From the NCBI GenBank assembly GCA_021779535.1, contig JAJYAM010000003.1, positions 92,501 through 156,500 of the forward strand: 64,000 nt of DNA, written 5' to 3'. Both the position numbers and the translations under genes were made by a program. Shown one piece after another: positions 47,237 to 57,080 of this stretch (within the stretch, counting starts at the first letter, position 1; each line of letters opens with the position of its first letter). Source of the stretch: Pseudomonadota bacterium. Lineage in GTDB: Bacteria; Pseudomonadota; Gammaproteobacteria; Steroidobacterales; Steroidobacteraceae. Under the pieces are notes generated by a model that saw nothing but the letters and a program-made list of their open reading frames with translations, was not told the DNA's origin and did not search any database.

Positions 47237-49387
47237 TCAGAATTTCCCGTAGTAGCCTTCCTTGAGGGCGTCGAACAAGTTCGCGGCGGTGTGGGTCTCG
47301 CCGTCGTACTCGATTTCCTGATCGCCCCTGACCTCGACTTCGCTGCCGTCCTCGAGCGTGAATACGTAGGTCGTGTTCTTCAGGTCCTGCTCCTTCACGA
47401 GCACGCCCTGGAACGCCTCCGGGTTGAACCGGAAGGTCGTGCATCCCTTCAGCCCTTGTTCGTGCGCATACAGGTAGATGTCCTTGAAGTCCTCGTACTT
47501 GTAGTCGGTCGGCACGTTCGCGGTCTTCGAGATCGACGAGTCGACCCAGCGTTGCGCGGCGGCCTGGATGTCGACGTGCTCGCGCGGACCGATGTCGTCC
47601 GCGGTGACGAAGTAGTCCGGCAGCCGCTCCGCGGGGTTCTGCGAATTCGGCAGCGCGCGCGGGTTCACGAGCTCGCGGTACGCGAGCAGCTCGAACGAGA
47701 AGACGTCGATCTTCTCCTTCGATTTCTTGCCCACCCGGATCACGTTGCGGAAGTAGTGGTGCGCGAACGAGGGCTCGATCCCGTTCGAGGCGTTGTTCGC
47801 GAGCGACAAGGAAATGGTGCCGGTCGGCGCGATCGACGTGTGGTGGGTGAAGCGCGCGCCGACCTCGGCGAGCTCGTCGACCAGTTCCGGCGCCGCCTCC
47901 GCGATACGCTGCATGTAACGGCTGTAGCGCGCGTGCAGCACCCGGCCCGGCACGCGCGCGCCGACGCGCCAGCCGTCGCGAACCATCTCGGGGCGCTTGC
48001 GCAGCATTTCCGCGTTGACCGTGAACTCCTCGGTCATGATCGGCGCCGGTCCCTTCTCCCGCGCCAGATCGAGGCCGGCTTCCCAACCGGCGAGCGCCAT
48101 CTCGCGGGAGACGTTCTGCGTGAACGCGACGGATTTGCGCGAGCCGTACTTCATGCCGAGCATCGTGATCGTCGAGCCGAGCCCGAGAAATCCCATCCCG
48201 TGACGGCGCTTGCGCAGGATCTCGTCGCGCTGCGGCGACAGCGGCAGGCCGTTGATCTCGACGACGTTGTCGAGCATCCGCGTGAAGATCTTGACGACCT
48301 TGCGGTAGGTCTCCCAGTCGAAGCGGGCGTCCTCGGCAAACGGATCCAGCACGAACTTCGTCAGGTTCACGGATCCGAGGAGGCAGGAGCCGTACGGCGG
48401 TAGCGGCTGTTCGCCGCAGGGGTTGGTCGCCCGGACGTTCTCGGTCCACCAGTTGTTGTTCATCTCGTTGACCCGGTCGATCAGGATGAACCCGGGCTCG
48501 GCGAAGTCGTACGTCGACGACATGATCAGATCCCAGAGACGCCGCGCCGGCAACGTCTTGTACACCTTGCACGCGACCCGTCCGTCCTCGTTGGTCACGT
48601 AGCCGTCGGTGTACGGCCAATCGCGCCACACGAACTGCGTACCGTCCGCGAGATCCGGGCGCTCGGTGTCGTATTCCTGCTCGCTCAACGGGAACGCGAG
48701 CCGCCAGTCGGAATCGCTCTTGACCGCCCCGATGAACTCGTCGGTGATCAGCAGCGAGAGATTGAACTGACGCAGCCGGCCGCTTTCGCGTTTGGCCCGG
48801 ATGAATTCGAGGACGTCCGGATGACCGATATCGAACGTCCCCATCTGTGCGCCGCGGCGCCCGCCGGCCGAGGAGACCGTGAAACACATCTTGTCGTAGA
48901 TGTCCATGAACGACAGCGGGCCGGACGTGTGCGCGCCGGCCCCGGAGACGTAGGCGCCGCGCGGCCGCAAGGTCGAGAACTCGTAGCCGATCCCGCAACC
49001 GGCCTTCAATGTGAGGCCGGCTTCGTGGACCTTGTTCAGGATGTCGTCCATCGAATCGCGGATCGTGCCCGAGACGGTGCAATTGATGGTCGATGTCGCG
49101 GGCTTGTGCTCGAGCGAGCCCGCGTTCGACGTGACCCGTCCGGCGGGGATCGCGCCCTGGCGCAGCGCCCACAGGAACGACTCGTACCATTGCTCGCGCA
49201 ACGCCTCGGTCGCTTCCACGTCGGCGAGCGCGCGCGCGACCCGCTTGTAGGTGTCGTCCATCGCGTGATCGATCGGCGACCCGTCCTTGGCGGTGAGGCG
49301 GTATTTCTTGTCCCAGATGTCGAGTGACGCCTCTTGGAACGGAATACTGCCGACGTCTTTGTTTTGTATCCTGACCACCGTGTTCAT
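47237..49387 (-). CDS. nrdJa: Adenosylcobalamin-dependent ribonucleotide reductase large subunit
   Basis: PAGRVTSNAGS; NCTVSGTIRDSMDDIL; RATNPCGEQPLPPYGSCLLGSVNLTKFV; HTSIAPTGTISL; GCTTFRFNP. Confidence 0.94.
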   Translation of the reverse strand: MNTVVRIQNKDVGSIPFQEASLDIWDKKYRLTAKDGSPIDHAMDDTYKRVARALADVEATEALREQWYESFLWALRQGAIPAGRVTSNAGSLEHKPATSTINCTVSGTIRDSMDDILNKVHEAGLTLKAGCGIGYEFSTLRPRGAYVSGAGAHTSGPLSFMDIYDKMCFTVSSAGGRRGAQMGTFDIGHPDVLEFIRAKRESGRLRQFNLSLLITDEFIGAVKSDSDWRLAFPLSEQEYDTERPDLADGTQFVWRDWPYTDGYVTNEDGRVACKVYKTLPARRLWDLIMSSTYDFAEPGFILIDRVNEMNNNWWTENVRATNPCGEQPLPPYGSCLLGSVNLTKFVLDPFAEDARFDWETYRKVVKIFTRMLDNVVEINGLPLSPQRDEILRKRRHGMGFLGLGSTITMLGMKYGSRKSVAFTQNVSREMALAGWEAGLDLAREKGPAPIMTEEFTVNAEMLRKRPEMVRDGWRVGARVPGRVLHARYSRYMQRIAEAAPELVDELAEVGARFTHHTSIAPTGTISLSLANNASNGIEPSFAHHYFRNVIRVGKKSKEKIDVFSFELLAYRELVNPRALPNSQNPAERLPDYFVTADDIGPREHVDIQAAAQRWVDSSISKTANVPTDYKYEDFKDIYLYAHEQGLKGCTTFRFNPEAFQGVLVKEQDLKNTTYVFTLEDGSEVEVRGDQEIEYDGETHTAANLFDALKEGYYGKF

Positions 49388-49526
49388 GGATTTACTGACT
49401 GCTCCCTCGATGATATCGGGCAACCCTCGACCTCGACGACTCCGGCATCCCTTTCGCGGCGATTCGCGGCGCTTCGCGCCGGGCGGAACGCGGCCCCGTG
49501 AGTGCTCGTCGGCCCAAACCCGGCAA

Positions 49527-49542
49527 ACACTAGATGTTGTGA
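49527..49542. promoter_or_regulatory. Candidate NrdR box upstream of nrdJ
   Basis: ACACTAGATGTTGTGA versus consensus ACACWATATATWGTGT, 13/16 by eye; lies just downstream of a minus-strand TTGACG-N17-TTAACC promoter-like pair. Confidence 0.6.
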
Positions 49543-49553
49543 TCGGGAGCAAA

Positions 49554-49583
49554 AGGTTAAGTCTCGACGCGGATCGACGTCAA
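49554..49583 (-). promoter_or_regulatory. Candidate nrdJ promoter
   Basis: Minus strand TTGACG (49583-49578), 17-18 nt spacer, TTAACC/TAACCT (49560-49554). Confidence 0.4.
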
Positions 49584-49817
49584 GCGAATTATCGGGTCAA
49601 TTTGCTTAATTTTTTATTATATAAAACAATTAGTTATTAAATATTTGCTAGAATAATTCTCAATGCATTTTTGAACGCCCAGGTCAAGCGGATCGCATCT
49701 GCGCCCCTATATGTTGTGCCGCCGCGATTGCGCCGACACGGTCCGGCGCGGGCTTGCGTCGCGCGACCCGCCCGCCATTGAAATTCCGCGCCCATGGCCC
49801 TAGATCCCGCGTCAGGA

Positions 49818-49849
49818 CCCGCCCGGCCGCCGATCGGTGGCCGGGCGGG
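49818..49849 (+). promoter_or_regulatory. Stem-loop in hsp20 5' leader
   Basis: CCCGCCCGGCC-gccgatcggt-GGCCGGGCGGG, 11-bp perfect stem extendable by G-U and CC/GG pairs to a GATC loop; followed by AGGAGG SD and ATG. Confidence 0.6.
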
Positions 49850-49880
49850 AAACGTCGAAATACTAGGAGGTAGAACCATC

Positions 49881-50312
49881 ATGGCCGTCGTGCGTTATGA
49901 ACCCTGGGCCATCGTCAATCGCTTGCAAAAGGACATCGACCGGCTGTTCGGCGCGCCGATCGCGACTGCGGCGGACTCCGGGGCGTGGCTGCCGCCGGTG
50001 GACATCCACGAAGAACCGAATCGCTTCGTGATCACCATCGACTTGCCGGGCGTCGACCCCAAGGCCGTCTCGATCACCGCCGAGCACGGCGTGCTGTCGA
50101 TACGGGGGCGCCGCGAAGAGCCTTCGCTGGAAGGCGCCGAGGGGTATCGGCGCGTCGAGCGCATCAAGGGAGATTTCGAACGGCGCTTCAGCTTGCCGGA
50201 CACCGCGGATGCGCAAGGCATCCGCGCGAAGGCGGCGAACGGCGTCCTCGAGGTCGCGATCCCGAAGCTCGCCCAGGTGCAACCGCAGCGAATCACCGTC
50301 GAAGCGGCCTGA
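49881..50312 (+). CDS. Hsp20/alpha-crystallin small heat shock protein
   Basis: LPPVDIHEEPNRFVITIDLPGVDPKAVSITAEHGVLSIRGRRE...FERRFSLPDTADAQGIRAKAANGVLEVAIPK. Confidence 0.95.
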   Translation: MAVVRYEPWAIVNRLQKDIDRLFGAPIATAADSGAWLPPVDIHEEPNRFVITIDLPGVDPKAVSITAEHGVLSIRGRREEPSLEGAEGYRRVERIKGDFERRFSLPDTADAQGIRAKAANGVLEVAIPKLAQVQPQRITVEAA

Positions 50313-50453
50313 GCGATCGGGCGCGCGAAGCGCCTGCCGGGCGACGCTTCCGTGTAATATCGCGCCGTTCGAAGATCGCTCGCGTGGGGCCGGGCGCGAC
50401 CCGCGCATCCCCCGCGCGAGCGATCTTCCTCATCGTCACGGAGTGCGCTCGGG

Positions 50454-51809
50454 ATGAACTCGCGCCTGTCTTTCGCGGCCGTCGCCGCCGCCGCCGCCAT
50501 CGCGTTCGGCCCCGGTGCCACGGCGGCGTCCCTCCCACCACGTTCCCAGCTTCCCTCGCTCGCGCCGATCGTCAAACGGGTCGCCCCGGCGGTGGTGAAC
50601 ATCGCGACGCGTGGCACGATCGAGGAATCGGGCAACGACCGCAACCCGTTGCTCGACGATCCGTTCTTGCGCCGCTTCTTCGAGACTCCGCCCAACGCAC
50701 GCCCTCGGAAACACGAATTCCGCGCGGCGGGCTCCGGCGTGATCGTCGATGCGGCGCACGGCTACATCGTGACCAACTATCACGTGATCGAGCATGCGAG
50801 CCAGATCACCGTGACCTTGCTCGACAACCGCTCCTTCAGCGCGAAGGTCATCGGCACCGATGAAGGCTCGGATCTCGCGCTGCTGCAGGCGAAGCAACCC
50901 GGCCTGGTCGCGATGCCGCTCGGCGACTCGAGCCACCTGCAAGTCGGCGACTACGTGCTCGCGATCGGCAACCCGTTCGGGCTGCAGCACACGGTGACCT
51001 TCGGAATCGTGAGTGCGCTCGGTCGCTCCGGGATCAACCCCGACGGCTACGAGGACTTCATCCAGACCGACGCGTCGATCAACCCGGGGAACTCCGGCGG
51101 CGCGCTCGTGAACCTGCGCGGTGAGCTGGTCGGGATCAACTCCGCGATCCTGTCCCGCCAGGGCGGCAACATCGGCATCGGATTCGCGATTCCGGTGAAC
51201 ATGGTCAAGAACGTGATGGCGCAGTTGATCCGCTACGGTGAGGTCAAGCGCGGCGTGCTCGGCGTGAACATCTACGACGTGACGCCGGAAATCGCGAAGG
51301 AGTTCGGTCTGCGCGAGGCGAGCGGCGCGCTCGTCGCCGGCGTGATCCGCGGGTCGGCGGCCGATCGCGCCGGGATCCAGACCGGGGACATCATCACGTC
51401 GATCGACGGACAGCCGATGCAGAACGCGGGCGAACTGCGCAGCGCGATCGGGATGCTGCGCGTCGGCACGAGGGTTCACGTCGGTCTGCTGCGCGACGGC
51501 CGCAGCCTGCACGTGACCGCGACGATCGAAAGCCCGGCCGGATCGGCCACTGCGGATGCCGGGCTCATCAACAAGGCGCTCGACGGGGCCCGCCTGGCGG
51601 ACGAACCGGGCGGCGGCGTGAGGATCCAGTCGATCCAGCCGGGTAGCGCCGCCGCGCAGGCGGGTTTGCGTCCGAACGACCTGATCGTCGGTGTCGGGCG
51701 CCAGACGGTCCCGGACACGAAAGCGCTGCGGGCCATTGCGAAGGACGCGCATTTCCTGATGCTGAAGGTCAAGCGCGGCTCTTCGTTCCTGCTGCTGCCG
51801 ATCCATTGA
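50454..51809 (+). CDS. Do-family periplasmic serine protease (DegP/DegQ-like)
   Basis: Catalytic triad in TNYHVIEHA, GSDLALLQ, NPGNSGGALVN; two PDZ domains. Confidence 0.95.
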   Translation: MNSRLSFAAVAAAAAIAFGPGATAASLPPRSQLPSLAPIVKRVAPAVVNIATRGTIEESGNDRNPLLDDPFLRRFFETPPNARPRKHEFRAAGSGVIVDAAHGYIVTNYHVIEHASQITVTLLDNRSFSAKVIGTDEGSDLALLQAKQPGLVAMPLGDSSHLQVGDYVLAIGNPFGLQHTVTFGIVSALGRSGINPDGYEDFIQTDASINPGNSGGALVNLRGELVGINSAILSRQGGNIGIGFAIPVNMVKNVMAQLIRYGEVKRGVLGVNIYDVTPEIAKEFGLREASGALVAGVIRGSAADRAGIQTGDIITSIDGQPMQNAGELRSAIGMLRVGTRVHVGLLRDGRSLHVTATIESPAGSATADAGLINKALDGARLADEPGGGVRIQSIQPGSAAAQAGLRPNDLIVGVGRQTVPDTKALRAIAKDAHFLMLKVKRGSSFLLLPIH

Positions 51810-51813
51810 GGCG

Positions 51814-52782
51814 ATGAGCGCGATGCGCCGAATGAGCGTGTGCATCCTTGGCGGAACCGGCTTCGTCGGTTCCCGGCTCGCCGCGCGCTTGCTGCGCGCC
51901 GGCCACGCGGTGACCGTGCTGTCGCGCGATCCCGAACGCCACAAGGCCTTGCTCGTGATGCCGGGTCTCGCGTTGGAGCGCTGCGACGTCTACGCCGAGC
52001 CCGCGCTCGCGGAGCGCCTGCGCGGCCATGACGTCGCGATCAATCTCGTCGGGATCCTGAATGAGCGAGGATTCGGCGGGCGCGGCTTCCGCAGGGCGCA
52101 CACCCAGCTCACCGGGATCGCGATCGACGCGGCTCGCGCGGCGGGCGTAGGCCGGTTCCTGCAGGTCTCCGCGCTCGGCGCCGCGGAGGATGCCCCGAGC
52201 CATTACCTGCGTTCCAAGGGCGTGGCGGAACGCCGGGTACGCGAACGGGCCGGCCCGATGGAATGGACGATCTACCGGCCGTCGGTGATCTTCGGTCCCG
52301 GGGACTCGTTCCTCAACCGGTTTGCCGCGCTGCTCGCCGCGGTGCCCGGGGTGTTCCCGCTCGCGATGCCCGACGCGAAGCTCCAGCCGGTGCACGTCGA
52401 CGACGTCGTCGAGGCCTTGCAGCGCGGCGTCGAGGGATCCGTGCCGTCCGGCGCCACGGTCGAGCTCGGGGGTCCGCGCGTGGTCACGCTGCGCGACGTG
52501 GTCCGGTTCGTCGCGACCTGCACCGGCAGGCCCCACCGGATCCTCGGTTTGCCCCGATTCGCGTCCCGGCTGCAGGCGTTCTGCATGGACTTCGTGCCCG
52601 GCCGCCCGTTCTCGAGCGACAACTATCGGTCGCTGACCATCGACAGCGTGTGCGCCGAGGACGGTTTTGCGAGGCTCGGCCTGCGCCCGCGGTCGATGGA
52701 AGGGTCCGCGCCCGCTTTCCTCGGCGCCCGCGAATCGAACGCGCGGTTCAGCCGCTGGCGCCGCCGCGCCGCGCGCGGCTGA
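51814..52782 (+). CDS. NDUFA9-like NAD(P)-binding protein (atypical SDR)
   Basis: CILGGTGFVGSRLAARLLRAGHAVTVLSRDPER; INLVGILNERG; YLRSKGVAERRVRE; RPSVIFGPGDSFLNRFA. Confidence 0.9.
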   Translation: MSAMRRMSVCILGGTGFVGSRLAARLLRAGHAVTVLSRDPERHKALLVMPGLALERCDVYAEPALAERLRGHDVAINLVGILNERGFGGRGFRRAHTQLTGIAIDAARAAGVGRFLQVSALGAAEDAPSHYLRSKGVAERRVRERAGPMEWTIYRPSVIFGPGDSFLNRFAALLAAVPGVFPLAMPDAKLQPVHVDDVVEALQRGVEGSVPSGATVELGGPRVVTLRDVVRFVATCTGRPHRILGLPRFASRLQAFCMDFVPGRPFSSDNYRSLTIDSVCAEDGFARLGLRPRSMEGSAPAFLGARESNARFSRWRRRAARG

Positions 52783-53842
52783 CCGCTCCGGCGCGCACGC
52801 CGCAAACCGCGGCATCGCGGGCGCGGCGTCCGAGCGCGGCGATCGAGCGGATCCGCGCGAAGAACTCCGGGAAATTCCCGCCGGCGCGCGCGAACACGCG
52901 CGCGAAGCCCGGTACGCAGCGCTCGTAGGTCGCGAGCGACGCGAGCTCGGCGTTGTTCAGCGGCTGGCGGAACCAGCGCGCGAGCGGGGCGTCCTCGCCC
53001 CACGGCGCGGCGAGGCGGTCATAGGCCGAGCGCAGGGCCTCGAACTCGCGGCGCTTGCGCTCGAGCATCGCCGCCGGAGCGATCGGCGCCCGGTAGATCC
53101 CCGCGAGGCGCTCCCGGGCGCCGCGCAGCAAGGCGAGCACGGCCGCATAGCGGTGCAGATACCGCTGGTAGCGGGCGAGATCGCGGGTGCGGCCTTGCGC
53201 CTCCAGCCAGCGGCGCACCCCTTCGCGCTCGACGAACGTGGCGAAGCCCTCGTCGAAGCGGGTGTCCCCGGGCACGAACAGCCGTTGATGGGTGAGCTCG
53301 TGGAAGATGATCCCCGCGAGATCCACGTCGCTCCAGCCCATCATCGTGCTGAGCACGGGGTCGTCGAAGTGCCCGAGCGTCGAATACGCCGCGACGCCCT
53401 CGACGGCGACGTCGTCGCCGCCGGCGCGCAACCTGCGCGCGAGCGCACGGGCCCGGCGACGCGAAAAATACCCGCGATAGGCCATGCAACCGACCAGCGG
53501 ATAGCACCACCGCTTGGCGCGCAGCGAAAACCGCGGCGCCGCGAACACGTTCCAGACGACGTACGGTCGGTCGATCGCGGCGTAGCTGCGGTAGCTCCCG
53601 TTGTCCGGCAGATCGAGGTCGCGAATCGCGAAATCGCGGATCGCGGTGACTTCGCGCAGCTGCGCACGCAGCCGCGCGGGCGTCGCGGGATCCGCGATCA
53701 CGCGTGCGATCGGCCTGCGCCGCCACAGCACCGCCGCCTGGCCGACCGCCGCCTGCCACTCGTAACACCCGGTCGTACCGATCGCGAGCGTCGCGAGGAT
53801 CGCGAGCGCAGCGGCGCGCCGCAGGATGCTGCTACCATTCAC
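52748..53842 (-). CDS. Putative zinc-dependent aminopeptidase, lipoprotein
   Basis: [14 protein letters not shown] lipobox; [39 protein letters not shown]. Confidence 0.88.
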   Translation of the reverse strand: MNGSSILRRAAALAILATLAIGTTGCYEWQAAVGQAAVLWRRRPIARVIADPATPARLRAQLREVTAIRDFAIRDLDLPDNGSYRSYAAIDRPYVVWNVFAAPRFSLRAKRWCYPLVGCMAYRGYFSRRRARALARRLRAGGDDVAVEGVAAYSTLGHFDDPVLSTMMGWSDVDLAGIIFHELTHQRLFVPGDTRFDEGFATFVEREGVRRWLEAQGRTRDLARYQRYLHRYAAVLALLRGARERLAGIYRAPIAPAAMLERKRREFEALRSAYDRLAAPWGEDAPLARWFRQPLNNAELASLATYERCVPGFARVFARAGGNFPEFFARIRSIAALGRRARDAAVCGVRAGAVSRARRGGASG

Positions 53843-53844
53843 GG

Positions 53845-55107
53845 ATGCAAGTGTATCTGGTCGGCGGAGCGGTCCGGGACGCACTGCTCGGCCTGCCGGT
53901 CAAGGAACGCGACTGGGTCGTGGTCGGCGGTTCGCGCGAGGGGTTGCTGCGGCTCGGGTTTCGGGAGGTCGGGCGCGACTTCCCGGTGTTCCTGCACCCC
54001 GAGACGCACGAGGAATACGCGCTCGCCCGGCTCGAGCGCAAGGTCGCGCCCGGTTATCACGGTTTCCAATTCCGCTTCGACCCCGGGGTGACCCTCGAGG
54101 AGGACCTGCGGCGCCGTGACCTGACGATCAACGCGATCGCCCAGGCGGCGGACGGCGCCTACGTCGATCCGTACGGCGGGCGGCGCGACCTCGAGGAGCG
54201 CTGGCTGCGGCACGTATCGGACGCGTTCGTCGAGGATCCCCTGCGCGTGTTGCGGGTCGCGCGCTTCGCGGCACGATTTGCGCCGCTCGGATTCCGGATC
54301 GCGCCGGAAACGGCGTCCCTGATGTCCGCGATCGTGCAACGCGGCGAGCTCGATGCGCTCGTGCCCGAGCGCATCTGGCAGGAGACCGACAAGGCGCTGC
54401 GGGAGCCCGCGGCGCGGGAATACTTCGCGACGCTGCGCGCCTGCGGCGCACTGCGCGTGGTTTTCCCGGAACTCGATGCGCTGTTCGGCGTCCCCCAGCC
54501 GCGCGAGTGGCACCCGGAGATCGACACCGGCGACCATACGCTCCGGGTGCTCGACCAGGCGGCGCGACTGAGCGGCGATCCGAAGGTGCGGTTCGCCGCG
54601 CTCGTCCACGACCTCGGCAAGGGGACCTCGCCCGTGCAGTCCTGGCCGCGCCACCGCGGACACGAGGAGCGCAGCGTCGAGCTGGTCGGCGGGCTGGCCG
54701 CGCGGCTGAAGATCCCCGCGGAATACCGCGATCTTGCGACGATCGTCGCCCGTTACCATGGACTCGTGCATCGCGCGTTCGAGTTGCGCGCGGCGACGGT
54801 GCTCGACGTGCTGGAGCGAGCCGACGCGTTGCGGCGCCCGCAGCGCTTCGACGAGGCGTCGACCGCCTGCGAAGCCGACTGGCGCGGGCGAGCGGGTTTC
54901 GAGGATCGCGCGTACCCACAGCGCGACTATCTGCGCGCGGCTCGCGACGCGGCGGCCGCGGTGAAGCCGACGCGCGCCGAGATCGAGACCGCGGACGGGC
55001 CGCGCATCGCCGGCCACCTGCGCGAGCGTCGAATCGCCGCGATCGACGCGGTGCGCGCCGCCTACCGCGAACCGGCCGTCGCGCCCGCACCCGAGGTCCG
55101 GCGCTAG
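53845..55107 (+). CDS. cca: Multifunctional CCA tRNA nucleotidyltransferase with HD domain
   Basis: [61 protein letters not shown] (HD). Confidence 0.96.
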   Translation: MQVYLVGGAVRDALLGLPVKERDWVVVGGSREGLLRLGFREVGRDFPVFLHPETHEEYALARLERKVAPGYHGFQFRFDPGVTLEEDLRRRDLTINAIAQAADGAYVDPYGGRRDLEERWLRHVSDAFVEDPLRVLRVARFAARFAPLGFRIAPETASLMSAIVQRGELDALVPERIWQETDKALREPAAREYFATLRACGALRVVFPELDALFGVPQPREWHPEIDTGDHTLRVLDQAARLSGDPKVRFAALVHDLGKGTSPVQSWPRHRGHEERSVELVGGLAARLKIPAEYRDLATIVARYHGLVHRAFELRAATVLDVLERADALRRPQRFDEASTACEADWRGRAGFEDRAYPQRDYLRAARDAAAAVKPTRAEIETADGPRIAGHLRERRIAAIDAVRAAYREPAVAPAPEVRR

Positions 55108-56306
55108 AGGGTATGGCGTAGATCGCGCAGCGTGAAGCCGCGCAGCGCGCCGGCCAGGCGCCGGCTCCAGGCCATCACCTTGAAGCGCTCGCCCATCTCC
55201 CCGGGCATCATCAGACGTCGCGCCTCGTTGGCGAGGCGCGCGGCCTGCCGGGGGTCGGCGCCGGCGAGCTCGCGCAGGTGCGCATCGATCCCGGTGTCCG
55301 CGAGAAAATACGCCTGGGTCGTGTAGCCGGCGATGTCGAAGCCCGCGCCGTCGCCGGCCTCCGCGAGCGCGGTGAAATCCACCCATGCGCTGATGTCCGC
55401 GAGCCCCGGACGCGCGAACGGGTCGTCGAATGCCCGGTGGCGGTGATGACAGATCAACGTCCCCTGCCGGCGCTCGGCGAAGTAGTAGTGCGCTCGCGGC
55501 AACCCGTAATCGAACCAGAGCACCGCACCGGTGCGCAGCGACCGCGTGACCTCGGTCGCCCAGGGCTGAAGGCGCGGGCACCATTCCGACTCGTAGCCGT
55601 CGGCCCAATCACCGCCCGCCGCGTCGCGCAGCGCGGCGCAGGCCGTCGCGAGCGCCGGACCCGCGGGGCGCGCCGACCACTCGAACCGGTCGCCGTCGCG
55701 GCATTCGACCCCGAGCTCTTCGACCCCGCCCCGGCCCCAGCGGAACCGCATCACCGGGAGTGCATCGAGCACTTCGTTCGCGACGATCAGACCGTCGAAC
55801 GGCGCGTCCGGCGGCGCGTCGAGCCACTCGACCCGCTCCACGCGATCTCCGAGACGCTCGCGCAGATGCGCCCGCTGCCGGTCGCGCAGCTCGGCGCTGA
55901 CGTCGAGAATCCAGTAGCGCGCGGGTACGATCCCGCGGGCGCCGAGAAACTCGATCAGATCGCCCGCGAGACGCCCGCTCCCGGCACCGATCTCGAGGAT
56001 CGCGCCGCCGCCGACCTGCTCGAGCACCTCGGCACCGGCTTGCGCGACCGCGGCGCCGAACAGCCGCGAGATTTCGGGCGCCGTCGTGAAATCCCCGCCG
56101 GCACCGAGCTTGTGTGCACCGGCGCTGTAATACCCGAGTCCCGGTGCGTACAGCGCGAGTTCCATGTAGCGGTCGAAGCCGATCCAGCCGCCGGCCGCGC
56201 GCACTTCGGCGGCGATGTGCGCCCGCACCCGCGCCTCGTGGTCCCGTTCCACGTCCGTGATCGCCGATTCACGCTGCGACGGGGTTCCGGTATCGTAGAT
56301 TCGCAT
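55104..56306 (-). CDS. MidA/NDUFAF7-family SAM-dependent methyltransferase
   Basis: [79 protein letters not shown]. Start uncertain. Confidence 0.92.
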   Translation of the reverse strand: MRIYDTGTPSQRESAITDVERDHEARVRAHIAAEVRAAGGWIGFDRYMELALYAPGLGYYSAGAHKLGAGGDFTTAPEISRLFGAAVAQAGAEVLEQVGGGAILEIGAGSGRLAGDLIEFLGARGIVPARYWILDVSAELRDRQRAHLRERLGDRVERVEWLDAPPDAPFDGLIVANEVLDALPVMRFRWGRGGVEELGVECRDGDRFEWSARPAGPALATACAALRDAAGGDWADGYESEWCPRLQPWATEVTRSLRTGAVLWFDYGLPRAHYYFAERRQGTLICHHRHRAFDDPFARPGLADISAWVDFTALAEAGDGAGFDIAGYTTQAYFLADTGIDAHLRELAGADPRQAARLANEARRLMMPGEMGERFKVMAWSRRLAGALRGFTLRDLRHTL

Positions 56307-57063
56307 GATGGAGAACGACGAGGATCGATCGGGTTTGGCGGGGCGCGTCGCGCTGGTGACCGGGGGAGCCCGCCGCGTCGGCGCCGAGATCGTCCGTTGC
56401 CTGCACGCCGCGGGAGCGAACGTATTGGTTCATTATCGCTCCTCCGCCGGCGATGCGGAAGCGCTGGTCGCGCGGCTGAATGCGCGACGCGCCGGTTCGG
56501 CGAGCGCCGTGAGCGCGGATCTGCTCGACGAGCAGGCGCCGGAGGCCTTGGTCGCCACGGCGATCGCGCGGTACGGCGGAATCGACGTTCTGGTCAACAA
56601 CGCGTCGAGCTTCCATCCGACGCCGGTCGGGCGCATCACGCGGCGCGACTGGGACGACCTCGTCGGCACGAACCTGATGGCGCCCACGTTCCTGTCGCAG
56701 GCGGCGGCGCCGGCATTGCGCGCACGCCACGGCCTCATCGTGAACATCATCGACATCCACGGACTGCGGCCGCTGCGCGACCACCCGGTCTATTCGAGCG
56801 CGAAGGCCGGGCTCGCGATGCTCACCCGCGCGCTCGCGCGCGATCTCGGCCCCGAGATACGGGTGAACGGCGTCGCGCCCGGCCCGGTGCTGTGGCCGGA
56901 GCGGGAGATCGACGCGGCGCTGAAACAGGAGATCGTGGAGAAGACCGCATTGAAGCGGCCCGGGACGCCGCAGGACGTCGCGCGCGCGGTGCTCTATCTG
57001 GTGCGCGACGCGCCCTACGTGACCGGACAGATCATCGCGGTCGACGGCGGACGCAGCATCTAG
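56305..57063 (+). CDS. Pteridine reductase-like SDR
   Basis: VALVTGGARRVGAEIVRCLHAAGANVLVHYRSS; VLVNNASSFHPTPVG; YSSAKAGLAMLTRALARDLGPEIRVNGVAPGPVLWPE. Confidence 0.9.
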   Translation: MMENDEDRSGLAGRVALVTGGARRVGAEIVRCLHAAGANVLVHYRSSAGDAEALVARLNARRAGSASAVSADLLDEQAPEALVATAIARYGGIDVLVNNASSFHPTPVGRITRRDWDDLVGTNLMAPTFLSQAAAPALRARHGLIVNIIDIHGLRPLRDHPVYSSAKAGLAMLTRALARDLGPEIRVNGVAPGPVLWPEREIDAALKQEIVEKTALKRPGTPQDVARAVLYLVRDAPYVTGQIIAVDGGRSI

Positions 57064-57080
57064 GGCACGGCGAGGAGCAG

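Noticed and set aside
47235-49190. N-terminal extension giving an 887-aa NrdJb ORF
   Set aside because: Off-frame translation of nrdJa; real NrdJb starts MPTIKIEKKIVKYRV at 47234.
49388-49880. Cobalamin riboswitch upstream of nrdJ
   Set aside because: Looked for B12-box-like conserved segments and saw none; B12 riboswitches usually repress B12-independent isozymes rather than NrdJ.
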